64,000 bases of DNA, taken from Marinospirillum celere. Its GTDB lineage: Bacteria > Pseudomonadota > Gammaproteobacteria > Pseudomonadales > Halomonadaceae. The stretch lies in NCBI RefSeq assembly GCF_900112235.1, contig NZ_FOLH01000005.1, positions 124,001 through 188,000 on the forward strand, given 5' to 3'. The position numbers and the translations under genes are program-made. Shown here one piece after another: positions 44,444 through 55,600 of this stretch; within the stretch, counting starts at the first letter, position 1, and every line of letters starts with the position of its first letter. The notes beneath the pieces are model-generated. The model had not been told where the DNA came from. It made no database searches and saw only the letters and a program-made list of their open reading frames with translations.

Positions 44444-46443
44444 TGTCTGCAAGACCTGCATTCAACCAACCACAAACCCTGGAAACAGCTCAACTGGTCT
44501 GGCAGGAAGCTACACCTGTTGCCGGTGCTTTTGATGATGTTTATTTTTCCAGGGATCAGGGCCCCGAAGAAACCCGCTATGTTTTTCTGGAACAGAATGA
44601 CTTGCCCCAACGCTGGGCCAACTGGCAACAACCACGCGCCTTTGTGGTTGGGGAAACAGGATTTGGAACTGGGCTCAACCTATTGGTTGCCATGCAGGTT
44701 TTTCTGGAAACAGCCCCTCAAGAAGCTCGGCTGCACTGGATCAGCACTGAGCTTTTCCCACTCAACAATGACGATCTGGCCCAGGCGCATCAACACTGGC
44801 CTGCCCTGGCCGAGTTTGCAACCAGCCTGCAAGCTCAGTATCCCCTGCCTATTTCCGGCTTCCATCGCTTGCATTTGCATCCCCGCATCACCCTGGACTT
44901 GCTTTTGGGGGATGCTGCCAGCAATTTGGCTGGGCTTAAAGGCAAGGTTGATGCCTGGTGCCTGGATGGCTTTGCACCCAGTAAAAACCCCGACATGTGG
45001 ACACCTGAACTCTTTGCAGCTCTAGCCAGAGCCAGCCATCCACAAACCACTTTTGCCACCTTTACTTCAGCCGGGCTTGTTAAACGCGGTATGGAAACAG
45101 CAGGCTTTAAAATTGAAAAGGTTGCCGGCTTTGGACGTAAACGGGAGATGCTCCGCGGCCACTACCCAGGCCCTAGCCATACCCAAGCTTCTGCACCCTG
45201 GTATGAACTGACAAGCTCACAGGTGCCAGTCAAAAGAGTTGCGGTCGTTGGCGGTGGGCTTTCTGGTCTCGCCACGGCTGAAGCTTTAATCAGACGCGGG
45301 CTAAAGGTTGATCTTTATGAAGCAGAGCAACCCGGCAACGGCGGTTCCGGGAATCGGCAGGGTGTGCTCTACATTAAGCTGGCCATAGACACCACGCTAG
45401 CAAGCCGCTTTTATTTGGCCGGGCTGGAATACAGCCGTCGCTGGCTGCAACGCCTGGACCCCTACCAGAAATTCTGGAAGTTTTGCGGTGTGCTGCAATT
45501 GGCTTTGGATGCCAAAGAAGCCTCTCGGCAAAGCCGTTTTCTGACCAAGCAGCAACTCCCCTATGATCTTGTCAAACCCGTGGATCAGGCGGAAGCCAGT
45601 CTTCTCGCTGGCACCCCCACTGCGGCGGGCGGACTTTTCTACCCCAGAGCAGGCTGGGTTAAACCCGGTGATCTCTGCCGATATCTTGCCGAGACTCTGG
45701 AAGGCTTAGAAGTGCACACTCAAAGTCCGGTTGAGTCCTTAAAACAGCAGGCGCAGGGCTGGGAAGTCATCACTTCGCAAGGCAGCCAGGCGTATGACAC
45801 TGTCATTTTGGCGGCAGCTCAGGCAACGCAACAACTAACGCCAACCCAGTGGTTGCCCACCAAAGCTATTCGCGGCCAGGTTTCTCATCTTCCACTTGAA
45901 CCCCAGTCAGCCCAGCTGCCTACCACTGTGGTCTGTGCAGGCGGCTATGTCAGCCCTCCACTGGAAGGCAAGCTCTGTTTTGGTGCAAGTTTTAATCTGC
46001 GTTGCGATGATCCCACTCTCCGCCTTCAGGATCATCAAAGTAACTGGGAAGAATTAACGGCCAGCCTGCCCGATTTAAATCAGCAGTTGGCTAGTAAGCA
46101 GCCAAATTTGGCTGAACTTGAAGGTCGCGTTGCTTTTCGGTGCACAAGCCCGGATTACCTGCCGCTGGTCGGTCCGGCACCTGATCCGAATAGCTGGGAA
46201 GAAGACTATGCCCAATTAAAGAGCAATGCACTTTGGACCGCTACTGTGCAGGCACACAATCTTCCAGGGCTTTGGCTTAACCTGGGGCAAGGTTCACGGG
46301 GATTGGCCAGCATTCCTCTGGCGTCAGAGTTACTGGCCAGTCAAATTTGTGGTGAACCAGCCCCGCTTGAAGTGGAGCTGGTCGAAGCCCTGCATCCGGG
46401 CCGCTTTATTATCAGGAATTTAAAGCGTTCCTCAGCCAATTAG
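44443..46443 (+). CDS. mnmC: Bifunctional tRNA mnm5s2U34 synthesis protein MnmC
   Basis: Fusion protein of 666 residues for the last two steps of 5-methylaminomethyl-2-thiouridine synthesis at the wobble base. The N-terminal methyltransferase (about residues 1-245) has YVFLEQNDLPQRW, GETGFGTGLNLLVA (SAM site) and WCLDGFAPSKNPDMW. The C-terminal FAD oxidase (about 260-666) begins VAVVGGGLSGLATAEALIRRG and ends with WLNLGQGSRGLASIPLASE. The substrate tRNAs include tRNA-Lys(UUU), two copies of which lie 4.5 kb away. It overlaps the convergent acidic protein gene by 4 bp. Confidence 0.97.
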   Translation: MSARPAFNQPQTLETAQLVWQEATPVAGAFDDVYFSRDQGPEETRYVFLEQNDLPQRWANWQQPRAFVVGETGFGTGLNLLVAMQVFLETAPQEARLHWISTELFPLNNDDLAQAHQHWPALAEFATSLQAQYPLPISGFHRLHLHPRITLDLLLGDAASNLAGLKGKVDAWCLDGFAPSKNPDMWTPELFAALARASHPQTTFATFTSAGLVKRGMETAGFKIEKVAGFGRKREMLRGHYPGPSHTQASAPWYELTSSQVPVKRVAVVGGGLSGLATAEALIRRGLKVDLYEAEQPGNGGSGNRQGVLYIKLAIDTTLASRFYLAGLEYSRRWLQRLDPYQKFWKFCGVLQLALDAKEASRQSRFLTKQQLPYDLVKPVDQAEASLLAGTPTAAGGLFYPRAGWVKPGDLCRYLAETLEGLEVHTQSPVESLKQQAQGWEVITSQGSQAYDTVILAAAQATQQLTPTQWLPTKAIRGQVSHLPLEPQSAQLPTTVVCAGGYVSPPLEGKLCFGASFNLRCDDPTLRLQDHQSNWEELTASLPDLNQQLASKQPNLAELEGRVAFRCTSPDYLPLVGPAPDPNSWEEDYAQLKSNALWTATVQAHNLPGLWLNLGQGSRGLASIPLASELLASQICGEPAPLEVELVEALHPGRFIIRNLKRSSAN

Positions 46444-47042
46444 TGGCTGTAGTGGGACAGAAGCACCCAAATCAGGTCCCCACCAGGAGTAACTTCAAAC
46501 TCATAGAGCGCCTGGCCTTGTGTTTGTCCATCGGAAAAGCTGGCCAGAACCCAGCGATGACTAAGTAGCTCAGTTTCTTCCTGTATAAACTGCATATTGC
46601 CACCAGTCATAGAGTCCTGAGGGAGCAGCTCAGTCTGACCCATCAAGTCATTAATCACCTGCTGCTCCGGGTTATCCAAACCTCGCTCCCGCAGGTAGCG
46701 GCGATCTTCACTGCTCAAACCAGCAGCAGCACTCGCGGGCATACCACCCTGTTCATCTGTATCCAGATCCTGACTCAGAGGTGCATCCGCCAAATCATCC
46801 AGCGCTGCATCTTGATCTTCCCGAGTCATTTCTTCGTCGGTTATTTCTTCTCCGTCAACAGTCAGAGCTTCTTCATCATCACGGCTGCGTCTTGTTTCTG
46901 GAGTGGTCTGCATTTCCATCTCTTCAGCTTCTTCATGCAGATCCTGAGTAGAAGGTGTCAAGTCATCCTGCCCTTTAGGCCACAAGAGAACAGCAATAAG
47001 TACCAGGAAAACAATCAAGAGTAGCTTGCGTTGGAAAGGCAT
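46440..47042 (-). CDS. Unrecognised membrane-anchored acidic protein
   Basis: Product of 200 residues with an N-terminal signal-anchor (about 7-22, LLLIVFLVLIAVLLWP), then a strongly acidic, low-complexity region (about 25-120, rich in Glu/Asp) and a C-terminal part with tryptophan and tyrosine residues (RWVLASFSDGQTQGQALYEFEV, cited in part). No domain is recognised. GGAG lies 6 nt before the ATG. It would sit in the periplasm or cell surface with its acidic domain outside. It lies between mnmC and typA. Confidence 0.65.
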   Translation of the reverse strand: MPFQRKLLLIVFLVLIAVLLWPKGQDDLTPSTQDLHEEAEEMEMQTTPETRRSRDDEEALTVDGEEITDEEMTREDQDAALDDLADAPLSQDLDTDEQGGMPASAAAGLSSEDRRYLRERGLDNPEQQVINDLMGQTELLPQDSMTGGNMQFIQEETELLSHRWVLASFSDGQTQGQALYEFEVTPGGDLIWVLLSHYSH

Positions 47043-47105
47043 CGTATCTCCTTAAAGAACGGTCATTTGATGTCTGGGACTCTAAAAACCAGCAACTTGT
47101 TCAAC

Positions 47106-47130
47106 AAAAAACGGCCCGAAGGCCGTTTTT
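47106..47130 (-). terminator. Terminator of typA
   Basis: On the minus strand ACGGCC-TTCG-GGCCGT is flanked by A and T runs, 15 nt after the typA stop codon. The symmetrical flanks could also stop transcripts from the other side. Confidence 0.9.
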
Positions 47131-47145
47131 ATCTTGCTTGATTTC

Positions 47146-48957
47146 TTACTTTTTCGAACGCTTACGCTCATTTTCTTTAAGCAGCTTCTTACGCATACGC
47201 GTGTGCAGCGGCGTCACTTCAACCAGCTCGTCATCATCAATGAATTCCAGAGCCTGTTCCAAGCTGAAGCGAACCGGTGGAACCAGCTGAATGGTTTCAT
47301 CGTTGCCAGAAGCACGCATATTGTCCAGTTTCTTGGCTTTTGTTGGGTTAACAACCAAGTCATTATCGCGGGCATGAATACCCACGATCATACCTTCATA
47401 AACCTCAACACCTGGCTCAACAAACAAACGACCACGATCCTGTAGAGTGGTCAGAGCATAGGCCAAAACCTTACCAGCAGCCATGGACACCAGCACACCA
47501 TTGATACGGCTGGACATAGCACCTTCGGCCAGAGGACCATAGTGGTCAAAAATACTGGTCAGGATGCCGGAACCTGAAGTCAGGGTCATAAACTGGTTAC
47601 GGAAACCGATCAGACCGCGTGAAGGGATCACAAAGTCCAGACGGACACGACCTTTACCATCAGGGTTCATGTTGCTCATGATGGCCTTACGCTTGCCCAG
47701 TTCTTCCATGATCGCGCCTTGATGCTGCTCTTCAACATCAACGATCAACTCTTCATAAGGCTCTTGCTTGACGCCATCAATTTCACGAATGATAACTTCA
47801 GGACGGGAAACACCCAGCTCAAAGCCTTCACGGCGCATGGTTTCAATCAATACCGAAAGATGCAGCTCACCACGACCGGAAACACGGAATTTGTCCGGGC
47901 TTTCGGTTTCTTCAACGCGCAGGGCAACGTTGTGGATCAGCTCTTTTTCCAGACGCTCTTTAATGTTGCGGCTGGTCACATACTTGCCTTCTTTACCGGC
48001 AAAAGGTGAGTCATTGACCTGGAAAGTCATGGTCACGGTTGGTTCATCGACGGTCAGGGCTGGCAGGGCTTCGGGCGCTTCAGGGTCACAGATGGTGTCT
48101 GAGATACTCAGAGGATCAAAGCCGGTCACACAGATGATGTCACCCGCTTCGGCACCTTCAGGGCTCTCGTTGCGCTGCAGACCGTGGTAAGTCATCACCT
48201 GACCAACCTTGCCTTTGCGGCTCTTGCCGTCACGATCCACTATCACAACCTGCTGGTTGGGCTTAACGCGACCGCGGGTTACCCGGCCTACACCGATAAC
48301 ACCCACATAGGAATTATAGTCCAGGGCAGAAATCTGCAGTTGCAGAGGGCCTTCGGGATCAACATTCGGTGCAGGCACCAAATCAGTGATCGCTTTAAAC
48401 AAGGGCGCCATATCTTCAGCCATGTTTTCAGGGTCATCACCGGCAATACCGTTCAGGGCTGAAGCATAGATGATGGGGAAATCCAGTTGCTCATCCGTTG
48501 CACCCAGGTTATCAAAGAGGTCAAAAACCTGATCAACAACCCAGTCAGGGCGTGAACCAGGTCGGTCAACCTTGTTGATCACCACGATAGGCTTAAGGCC
48601 ACGGGCAAAGGCTTTTTGGGTCACGAAACGCGTTTGAGGCATAGGGCCATCCATCGCATCCACCAGTAGGAGGACGGAATCGACCATGGACATGACCCGC
48701 TCGACCTCACCACCAAAGTCGGCGTGGCCCGGCGTGTCAATGATGTTAATACGGTAGCCTTCCCAATCAATGGCAGTATTCTTGGCAAGAATGGTAATAC
48801 CGCGCTCTTTCTCCTGATCATTGGAATCCATGACCCGCTCGGATTCGGCATCACGGCGATCCAGGGTTCCAGATTGCTTCAGAAGCTTGTCTACCAGGGT
48901 GGTCTTACCATGGTCAACGTGGGCGATAATGGCGATGTTACGTAGTTTTTCAATCAC
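47146..48957 (-). CDS. typA: Ribosome-associated GTPase TypA/BipA
   Basis: Translational GTPase of 603 residues that binds the ribosome near the A site and is needed under cold or other stress. The G domain starts [20 protein letters not shown] (G1), with [15 protein letters not shown] (G3), NKVDRPG (G4) and the ASALNG region (G5). Elongation-factor-like domains II, III and V follow, then the TypA-specific C-terminus. The frame reaches 48975, but a GTG at 48957 has GGGGAG 6 nt before it and is preferred. Confidence 0.97.
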   Translation of the reverse strand: MIEKLRNIAIIAHVDHGKTTLVDKLLKQSGTLDRRDAESERVMDSNDQEKERGITILAKNTAIDWEGYRINIIDTPGHADFGGEVERVMSMVDSVLLLVDAMDGPMPQTRFVTQKAFARGLKPIVVINKVDRPGSRPDWVVDQVFDLFDNLGATDEQLDFPIIYASALNGIAGDDPENMAEDMAPLFKAITDLVPAPNVDPEGPLQLQISALDYNSYVGVIGVGRVTRGRVKPNQQVVIVDRDGKSRKGKVGQVMTYHGLQRNESPEGAEAGDIICVTGFDPLSISDTICDPEAPEALPALTVDEPTVTMTFQVNDSPFAGKEGKYVTSRNIKERLEKELIHNVALRVEETESPDKFRVSGRGELHLSVLIETMRREGFELGVSRPEVIIREIDGVKQEPYEELIVDVEEQHQGAIMEELGKRKAIMSNMNPDGKGRVRLDFVIPSRGLIGFRNQFMTLTSGSGILTSIFDHYGPLAEGAMSSRINGVLVSMAAGKVLAYALTTLQDRGRLFVEPGVEVYEGMIVGIHARDNDLVVNPTKAKKLDNMRASGNDETIQLVPPVRFSLEQALEFIDDDELVEVTPLHTRMRKKLLKENERKRSKK

Positions 48958-49113
48958 TAGCTGCTCCCCGGTCAAGCCGGAAGTTGGTCAGATACCAGGC
49001 AGCCAGAATAAACTCGAACTTCATTTGGCCTACCTGAAAAAAGGGCGCGACAGTATAACCCCTGAAAGGTGACAGGAATAGCTTTTTGATGATTGGATGC
49101 ATTTCAGTGCAAC

Positions 49114-49171
49114 GCATCATTATGGAGCATCATATTGGTGCACACTCTCAGCCCTTGCATCATTCGGGTGC
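49114..49171 (+). promoter_or_regulatory. Three NtrC-like sites upstream of glnA
   Basis: GCATCATTATGGAGC (49114-49128), GCATCATATTGGTGC (49127-49141) and GCATCATTCGGGTGC (49157-49171) all share GCATCAT-N3-GG-N-GC and fit the NtrC consensus GCACY-N5-GGTGC with small changes. They lie about 100-155 bp upstream of the sigma-54 promoter, the usual enhancer distance. Near 49098 a further partial copy (TGCATTTCAGTGCA) has shorter spacing. The rest of the 48976-49346 gap holds only the promoter; no gene is seen. Confidence 0.8.
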
Positions 49172-49269
49172 ATTAAAGGTTTCATTTTTACATTTTTTGC
49201 TTCATTGTGAAGCCTGCCAGGATCGAGTGCATCAGAGATAATGCGCTTTGCAGCTTTTTTGCTTAGTTT

Positions 49270-49285
49270 TGGCACAGGGCTTGCT
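49270..49285 (+). promoter_or_regulatory. Sigma-54 promoter of glnA
   Basis: TGGCAC-AGGGC-TTGCT is a perfect match to the -24/-12 consensus TGGCAC-N5-TTGCW, about 61 bp before the glnA start codon. With the NtrC-like sites upstream, this is a nitrogen-controlled promoter. Confidence 0.95.
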
Positions 49286-49346
49286 TACTATCTTACTAGA
49301 ACACCAACATCCTTTTTTGAACCAACGCCAATCAACGGAGGCGAAG

Positions 49347-50753
49347 ATGTCAGAGAAAAGCCTGAACCTTATTAAAGAACACGATGTGAAGTGGGTAGAC
49401 CTGCGCTTCACTGATGCACGCGGCAAGGAACAGCACGTCACCATCCCAGCCAGCTCAATCGATGAGGACTTCTTTGATGGCGGCCAGATGTTTGACGGTT
49501 CTTCCGTTGGCGGCTGGAAAGGTATCAATGAGTCAGACATGATTATGCGCCCTGACGATACTTCTGCCGTTCTGGACCCCTTCACTGATGAACCCACGCT
49601 AATCCTTCAGTGTGACATCATTGAGCCCAGCACCATGCAGGGTTACGACCGCGATCCCCGCTCTGTAGCCAAGCGTGCCGAAGAATACCTCAAGTCTACG
49701 GGTATTGCTGACACCGCTTTTTTCGGTCCTGAGCCCGAATTCTTCATCTTTGATGATGTTAAGTGGAAGCAGGACATGTCCGGTGCTTCTTACGAAATCA
49801 ACTCTGAAGAAGCAGCCTGGTCTTCTGATGCAACCATCGAAGGCGGCAACATGGGTCACCGTCCTCGCGTTAAAGGCGGCTACTTCCCTGTACCTCCTGT
49901 TGACTCTTCGCACGAAATTCGTGGCGCCATGTGTAATGCTATGACTGCCATGGGTCTGAAAGTTGAAGTTCACCACCACGAAGTAGCGACTGCTAACCAG
50001 TGTGAAATCGGTGTTGCCTTCAATACTCTGGTCAAAAAAGCGGACGAAGTACAGCGCCTGAAGTACTGCGTACACAATGTTGCCCACGGCTTTGGCAAAA
50101 CGGCAACCTTCATGCCCAAGCCCCTGGTTGGCGACAACGGCTCAGGTATGCACGTTCACCAGTCTCTGTCCAAAGACGGCAACAACCTCTTTGCTGGCGA
50201 CAGCTACGGTGGCCTGTCTGAAATGGCACTCTACTACATTGGCGGCATCATCAAGCACGCCAAGGCTCTGAATGCCCTGACCAACAGCTCAACCAACTCT
50301 TACAAGCGTCTGGTTCCCGGTTTTGAAGCTCCTGTTATGCTGGCCTACTCAGCGCGCAACCGTTCTGCTTCCATCCGTATTCCTTACGTCAACAGCCCCA
50401 AGGCACGTCGCATTGAGACGCGCTTCCCTGATCCTTCAGCCAACCCTTACCTGTGCTTCGCGGCACTGCTGATGGCTGGCCTGGACGGTATTCAGAACAA
50501 GATCCACCCTGGCGATGCCATGGACAAGAACTTGTATGACCTGCCTGCCGAAGAAGCAGCCAACGTTCCTCAGGTTGCTAGTAGCTTGACTGAGGCTCTG
50601 GAAGCTCTGGACAAAGATCGTGAGTTCCTGACCAAAGGTGGTGTCTTCACTGACGACATGATCGATGGTTACCTGCAGCTCAAGCAGGAAGAAGTGGATC
50701 GTCTGAACATGACGACTCACCCTGTTGAGTTTGACATGTATTACTCTGTGTAA
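49347..50753 (+). CDS. glnA: Glutamine synthetase, type I
   Basis: ATP-dependent synthesis of glutamine from glutamate and ammonia; 468 residues, the length of the dodecameric GSI-beta form. Visible: [29 protein letters not shown] (near residue 50), [10 protein letters not shown], the metal ligands in [55 protein letters not shown] and the adenylylation site tyrosine in [10 protein letters not shown] near residue 397. The frame starts upstream at 49248, but the ATG at 49347 after CGGAGG is the real start. Controlled by sigma-54 and NtrC sites. Confidence 0.98.
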   Translation: MSEKSLNLIKEHDVKWVDLRFTDARGKEQHVTIPASSIDEDFFDGGQMFDGSSVGGWKGINESDMIMRPDDTSAVLDPFTDEPTLILQCDIIEPSTMQGYDRDPRSVAKRAEEYLKSTGIADTAFFGPEPEFFIFDDVKWKQDMSGASYEINSEEAAWSSDATIEGGNMGHRPRVKGGYFPVPPVDSSHEIRGAMCNAMTAMGLKVEVHHHEVATANQCEIGVAFNTLVKKADEVQRLKYCVHNVAHGFGKTATFMPKPLVGDNGSGMHVHQSLSKDGNNLFAGDSYGGLSEMALYYIGGIIKHAKALNALTNSSTNSYKRLVPGFEAPVMLAYSARNRSASIRIPYVNSPKARRIETRFPDPSANPYLCFAALLMAGLDGIQNKIHPGDAMDKNLYDLPAEEAANVPQVASSLTEALEALDKDREFLTKGGVFTDDMIDGYLQLKQEEVDRLNMTTHPVEFDMYYSV

Positions 50754-50770
50754 TAGCCATTACCAGAAAC

Positions 50771-50797
50771 AAAAACCCCGCCACGGCGGGGTTTTTT
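50771..50797 (+). terminator. Terminator of glnA
   Basis: ACCCCGCC-AC-GGCGGGGT followed by TTTTTT, 18 nt after the glnA stop codon. Confidence 0.93.
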
Positions 50798-50800
50798 ATG

Positions 50801-50842
50801 CCAAAAAAAAAAGACCGGACCTATTAAAAGGACCCGGCCTTA
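50801..50842 (-). terminator. Terminator of mltF
   Basis: On the minus strand GGCCGGGTCC and GGTCCGGTC pair around an AT-rich loop and are followed by a run of ten T. It lies 35 nt after the mltF stop and faces the glnA terminator. Confidence 0.85.
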
Positions 50843-50876
50843 AGAGTTGCTACGTCTCCCTAATCTAAAAAAACGA

Positions 50877-52307
50877 TCAGATCATTGGTGGCACCTTACG
50901 AAAAGCGGTTTCAAAACGCACCTTGGCAGCTCTTTCTTCAAGCTTCTCAAGGAAATTCTCCTGGGTACGTTCGTGCCATTCAAGTATCTCCAAATAGCGA
51001 CGAATATTTTTGACATAAACAACAGGCTCATTACCCCGCGCATAACCAAAACGGGTACGGCTATACCAACGACGTTGAGTCAACAGCGGTAAATGTTCAG
51101 CAACATCATCCCAGCTGTTGGGATCATAGCCCTGGCCCTGGGTAATCCGCCGTGCATCTTCAAGATGACCATAACCAACATTGTAGGCAGCCAGCGCCAT
51201 ATAGGTGCGATCCGGTCCCTGTATTTGATCCGGCAGACGATTGTAAAGGTGACGCAAATAGCGAGCGCCGCCTTCAATACTTTCATAGGGATCCAGGCGA
51301 TTGACACCCAATTCACCCGCAGTACGCTGGGTCAACATCATCAGCCCGCGCACACCGGTTGGTGATACCGCATTACGACGCCAGTGGGATTCTTGAAAGC
51401 CAACGGCTGCTAAAAGCAACCAATCCAAACCCTGGTCTTCTGCTGCCGCTTTAAAATGATCTTCATAAAGCGGCAAGCGGTTGCGCACATGGCGTAAAAA
51501 CAGGGGCGCACCCACATACTCCAGGTACTCTTCATGCCGGTAGTAACGCTCGCGCACTTCATCAATGACACCCTGGCGCGAGGCATAAGCAACAAAGCCA
51601 TCAGCAATGGCATTGAATTGGCTGCCACGTGCTTTGCGCGGCAGCATCCAAACCAAAGAAGAGGTTGCTTCAGCATCAAAAGCAACGCCTACCCGCGGAA
51701 AGAAAAAGCGATTGAGATTAAAGTCCTGGGCACTAACCAATGCATAGTCCAGCTCACCATCCTGAACTAGCTTCAAAAGATCAGTAACGGCCAGGTCTTC
51801 TGTTTCTTTCCAGCCTAACTCAGGATACTTGGCTTGCTGATTGCGCAGCACTTCAGCCTGTCTTGAGTCAGCCAGAACCGCCAGATCCTTGTCTTCGGCA
51901 ATATCTTCCCAGGCTCGGGGTCTAAAAGTACCGCGCCGATACACAACCATCAGCGCTGAATCCAACAGAGGCTTAGTTAGGGTGTAGCGTTCTTGCAGTT
52001 CTTGAGTGCGCCCTAAGCCACCAGCCACTAAATCCACCTGGCCGGAGTCTAACAAGGATTCCATTTCCTGCTGGTTTTCAACGATAACTGTTTTTAACTC
52101 GACACCCAGATGCTCTGCAAAAGAGCGCACTAACTCGTATTCAAAACCAGCATGCCCTTCCCGGTGCTCATAAAAGACTGCCGGACTGCTGCGTAGCGCA
52201 ACTTTCAAACTGCCTTTTTCAAGCACTTTTTCTAAAGGGTCTACCCGATCACAAGCCGATAGGCCGATCAGGATTACTAAAAAAAGCGGGAGAAACTTGA
52301 ATTTCAT
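50877..52307 (-). CDS. mltF: Membrane-bound lytic murein transglycosylase F
   Basis: Outer-membrane lipoprotein of about 476 residues that cleaves peptidoglycan. A lipobox (LSACDR, Cys near residue 18) is followed by a periplasmic binding-protein domain (about 30-265, LKVALRSSPAVFYEHREG, with VDLVAGGLGRTQE), which in this family regulates the enzyme, and a C-terminal lysozyme-like domain with the catalytic Glu in AVGFQESHWRRNAVSPTGVRG. The frame reaches 52406; the ATG at 52307 starts the lipoprotein signal and has AGGA upstream. Divergent from purL, as in E. coli. Confidence 0.95.
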   Translation of the reverse strand: MKFKFLPLFLVILIGLSACDRVDPLEKVLEKGSLKVALRSSPAVFYEHREGHAGFEYELVRSFAEHLGVELKTVIVENQQEMESLLDSGQVDLVAGGLGRTQELQERYTLTKPLLDSALMVVYRRGTFRPRAWEDIAEDKDLAVLADSRQAEVLRNQQAKYPELGWKETEDLAVTDLLKLVQDGELDYALVSAQDFNLNRFFFPRVGVAFDAEATSSLVWMLPRKARGSQFNAIADGFVAYASRQGVIDEVRERYYRHEEYLEYVGAPLFLRHVRNRLPLYEDHFKAAAEDQGLDWLLLAAVGFQESHWRRNAVSPTGVRGLMMLTQRTAGELGVNRLDPYESIEGGARYLRHLYNRLPDQIQGPDRTYMALAAYNVGYGHLEDARRITQGQGYDPNSWDDVAEHLPLLTQRRWYSRTRFGYARGNEPVVYVKNIRRYLEILEWHERTQENFLEKLEERAAKVRFETAFRKVPPMI

Positions 52308-52622
52308 GATTCCTAACTCATCGAAAGCGTTCGATATTTGCTTCTGATTTACCCGGATTGAATTGCCGGACACCTGAGCCCACGAGCTAAAACTCATAGA
52401 TATCAATCAATTGCCTGTTTGGCTTATTTTTATAGTTAGGTTTCTTATCGTTGACTTATGTAATTCTACCAAACACTGATCAAATAATCGCCAAAAACTG
52501 ACTAGTTTCTGTGACTAGAGGTTCATTTTCTGTCTTGTGATGGTTCTAGAACGCGCTTTGCGCTATCATTTGCACCTATTTTTCCTGTCCCGTGACTTCT
52601 GCTCTTTCAAGAGGCTTCTGTA
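52308..52622. promoter_or_regulatory. mltF-purL divergent intergenic region with an inverted repeat
   Basis: This 315-bp stretch holds both promoters but no gene. ATCGAA-AGCG-TTCGAT (52320-52335) is a perfect inverted repeat 12 bp upstream of the mltF start, within reach of its ribosome-binding region, so it could be an operator or an RNA hairpin. TATCAT at 52564-52569 could be the purL -10, but no well-spaced -35 was found, and no PurR box is evident. Confidence 0.4.
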
Positions 52623-55600
52623 ATGCTCGAACTGCGAGGCGCTCCCGCACTTTCTGCCTTTCGTTCCACCAAGCTCCTGATCCAACTTCAGGCCATTTCC
52701 TCCAAGGTTACAGGTGTCTACGCCGAATACCTGCACCTGGTTGATACCGCTGAAAAGCTTAGCGATGGCGAGTTGCAAACCCTGAAAGCCTTGCTCGAAT
52801 ATGGCCCTTCAGAAGCCCGGCAAAAAGACCCTCAGGGCGAATACTTTCTAGTAGTTCCCCGCATGGGCACCCAGTCACCCTGGTCATCCAAGGCAACGGA
52901 TATCGCTCACAACTGTGGCCTTACCAGCATTCGCCGCCTGGAAAGGGGTGTGGTCTATATTCTTGAACCCAATGAACCGCTGAGCAGTGATGAGCAACTA
53001 CTCCTGGGCAAGCAACTTTATGACCGCATGACTGAAACCCTTCTACGTGACCCGCTGACAGCGCAGCAACTCTTCAGCCAGGAGCAGCCTCGCTCTCTGG
53101 CTTCAGTGGATATCCTTAATGGGGGTCAGGCAGCCCTCGTTCAAGCAAATCAACAACTGGGTCTGGCCCTGGCTGAAGATGAAATTGATTATTTGGTGAA
53201 AAGCTTTACTGATCTGGGCCGCAACCCCAATGATGTTGAGCTGATGATGTTTGCTCAGGCCAATTCTGAGCATTGCCGCCACAAGATTTTCAATGCCGAC
53301 TGGGTGATCGATGGTCAAGCTGCCGAACATTCACTGTTTGGCATGATTCGCAATACCCATAAGGCTTCACCGGAAGGCGTGCTTTCAGCATATAAGGATA
53401 ACGCTGCGGTCATTGCCGGCTTTGAAGCGCCGCGTTTTTTTCCCGAGCCACAGAGCAAAAGCTGGCAGCCAGTTACTGAACCCACGCACATACTGATGAA
53501 GGTGGAAACCCACAACCACCCCACCGCCATAGCGCCCCATCCAGGTGCAGCCACGGGTGCCGGGGGTGAAATTCGTGATGAAGGTGCCACAGGTGTTGGC
53601 TCCAAACCCAAAGCAGGTTTAACCGCCTTTAGTGTTTCCAACCTGCGTATTCCTGATTTTATTCAGCCCTGGGAAAGTCAGGACTATGGCAAGCCCAATC
53701 GCATCGTTTCTGCCCTGGACATTATGATTGATGGCCCTCTGGGTGGTGCCGCTTTTAATAATGAGTTTGGCCGTCCCAATTTGAATGGCTACTTCCGTAC
53801 CTTTGAAGAAAATGCCGAGGGGGTTAACGGTCGTGAGCGTCGTGGTTACCATAAGCCGATTATGCTGGCTGGGGGGTTTGGCAATATTCGCCCCGACCAC
53901 GTTGAAAAGGGAGAAATTCCTGTCGGTGCCAAACTGATCGTTTTAGGTGGTCCGGCGATGAATATTGGCCTGGGCGGCGGTGCTGCCTCTTCCATGGCTA
54001 CCGGCGCTTCCAGGGAAGACCTGGATTTTGCTTCGGTTCAGCGCGATAACCCGGAAATCGAGCGTCGGGCTCAGGAAGTGATTGATCGCTGCTGGGAACT
54101 GGGCGACCAGAACCCCATTTGTTTCATCCACGATGTCGGCGCTGGCGGCCTGTCTAATGCCCTGCCTGAGCTGGTCAAAGATGGCGAGCGCGGCGGGCTG
54201 TTTGATCTGCGTGCCGTGCCCAATGCCGAACCTGGCATGAGCCCACTGGAAATCTGGTGTAATGAAGCCCAGGAGCGCTATGTATTGGCTGTAGCACAGG
54301 AAAATCTGGATGCCTTTGATGCACTCTGCCAACGTGAGCGAGCGCCCTATTCAGTGGTCGGTGAAGCTTTAGCTGACCATCACCTCACGGTTACAGATGG
54401 TCATTTCAACACTCAGCCGGTCGATTTACCGATGAGCGTGCTCTTTGGCAAGCCGCCCAAAATGACCCGCGAATTCCAGCGCCAGCAGGTGCAATTACCT
54501 GAGTTGGATTTTTCTGATATCAATCTTAAAGATGCAGCTGAACGCATCCTCCGCCTGCCAACAGTCGCCAGCAAACAGTTTTTGATTACTATCGGTGACC
54601 GCAGTGTCACCGGTATGGTAGCTCGCGATCAGATGGTTGGCCCTTGGCAGGTACCTGTAGCCGACTGTGCTGTGACCACCACCACACCCTTCACCGAAAC
54701 TGGCGAAGCCATGGCGATGGGTGAACGCACACCCCTGGCTTTAATCAACCCGGCGGCCTCTGGTCGTATGGCCGTGGCCGAGTCGATTACCAATATCGCA
54801 GCAGCCAGCATTCATAAGCTGGGTGATATCAAGCTTTCTGCCAACTGGATGTCCGCAGCCAATCATCCTGGTGAGAACCAGGCCCTTTATGACACCGTCA
54901 AAGCGGTAGGCATGGAGCTCTGCCCTCAGTTAGGTATTGCCATTCCTGTGGGCAAGGATTCCATGTCCATGCGCACCGTCTGGCAGGATGAACAGGGTGA
55001 AGAAAAAGCCGTCACTGCCCCCCTGTCTCTGGTGGTTACTGCTTTTGCACCAGTTACTGATGCACGCCACACCCTCACCCCACAAATCCGTAAGGATCTG
55101 GGTGCCAGTGACCTGCTACTGGTCGATCTGGGCCTGGGTCAAAACCGTCTGGGTGGCTCAGCCTTGGCACAGGTTTATAATCAGGTCGGCTGTGAAGCAC
55201 CGGATCTGGATGATCCTGAAGATCTCAAGGCTTTCTTTGCTGTCATTCAGGGCTTGGCTAGTGAAGGCAAGCTGCTGGCCTACCATGATCGCTCCGACGG
55301 CGGCCTCTTTGCCACTTTGACTGAAATGGCTTTTGCCGGTCACTCAGGTTTGGATATCAAGCTGGATTTGTTGGCAACTAATAAAGAAGAAGCCCTGGCT
55401 GCACTCTTTGCTGAAGAGTTGGGTGCTGTCCTGCAAATACGTCAGGAAGACACTGAGTATGTACTCATGCAACTGGCTGCGGCAGGTTTGGGTGAACACA
55501 CTCAAGTGATCGGCCAACCCAGTGATGATGACCAGATCAACTTCTCTCTGGAAGGCGATAACCTCTTACAATCCAGTCGTGTTCACTTCCAACGCACCTG

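Noticed and set aside
44519-45025. Alternative frame within mnmC (168 residues)
   Set aside because: Completely inside the methyltransferase domain of mnmC and without start signals.
52535-52569. TTGTGA and TATCAT as a purL promoter
   Set aside because: The spacing is 23 bp, too long for sigma-70.
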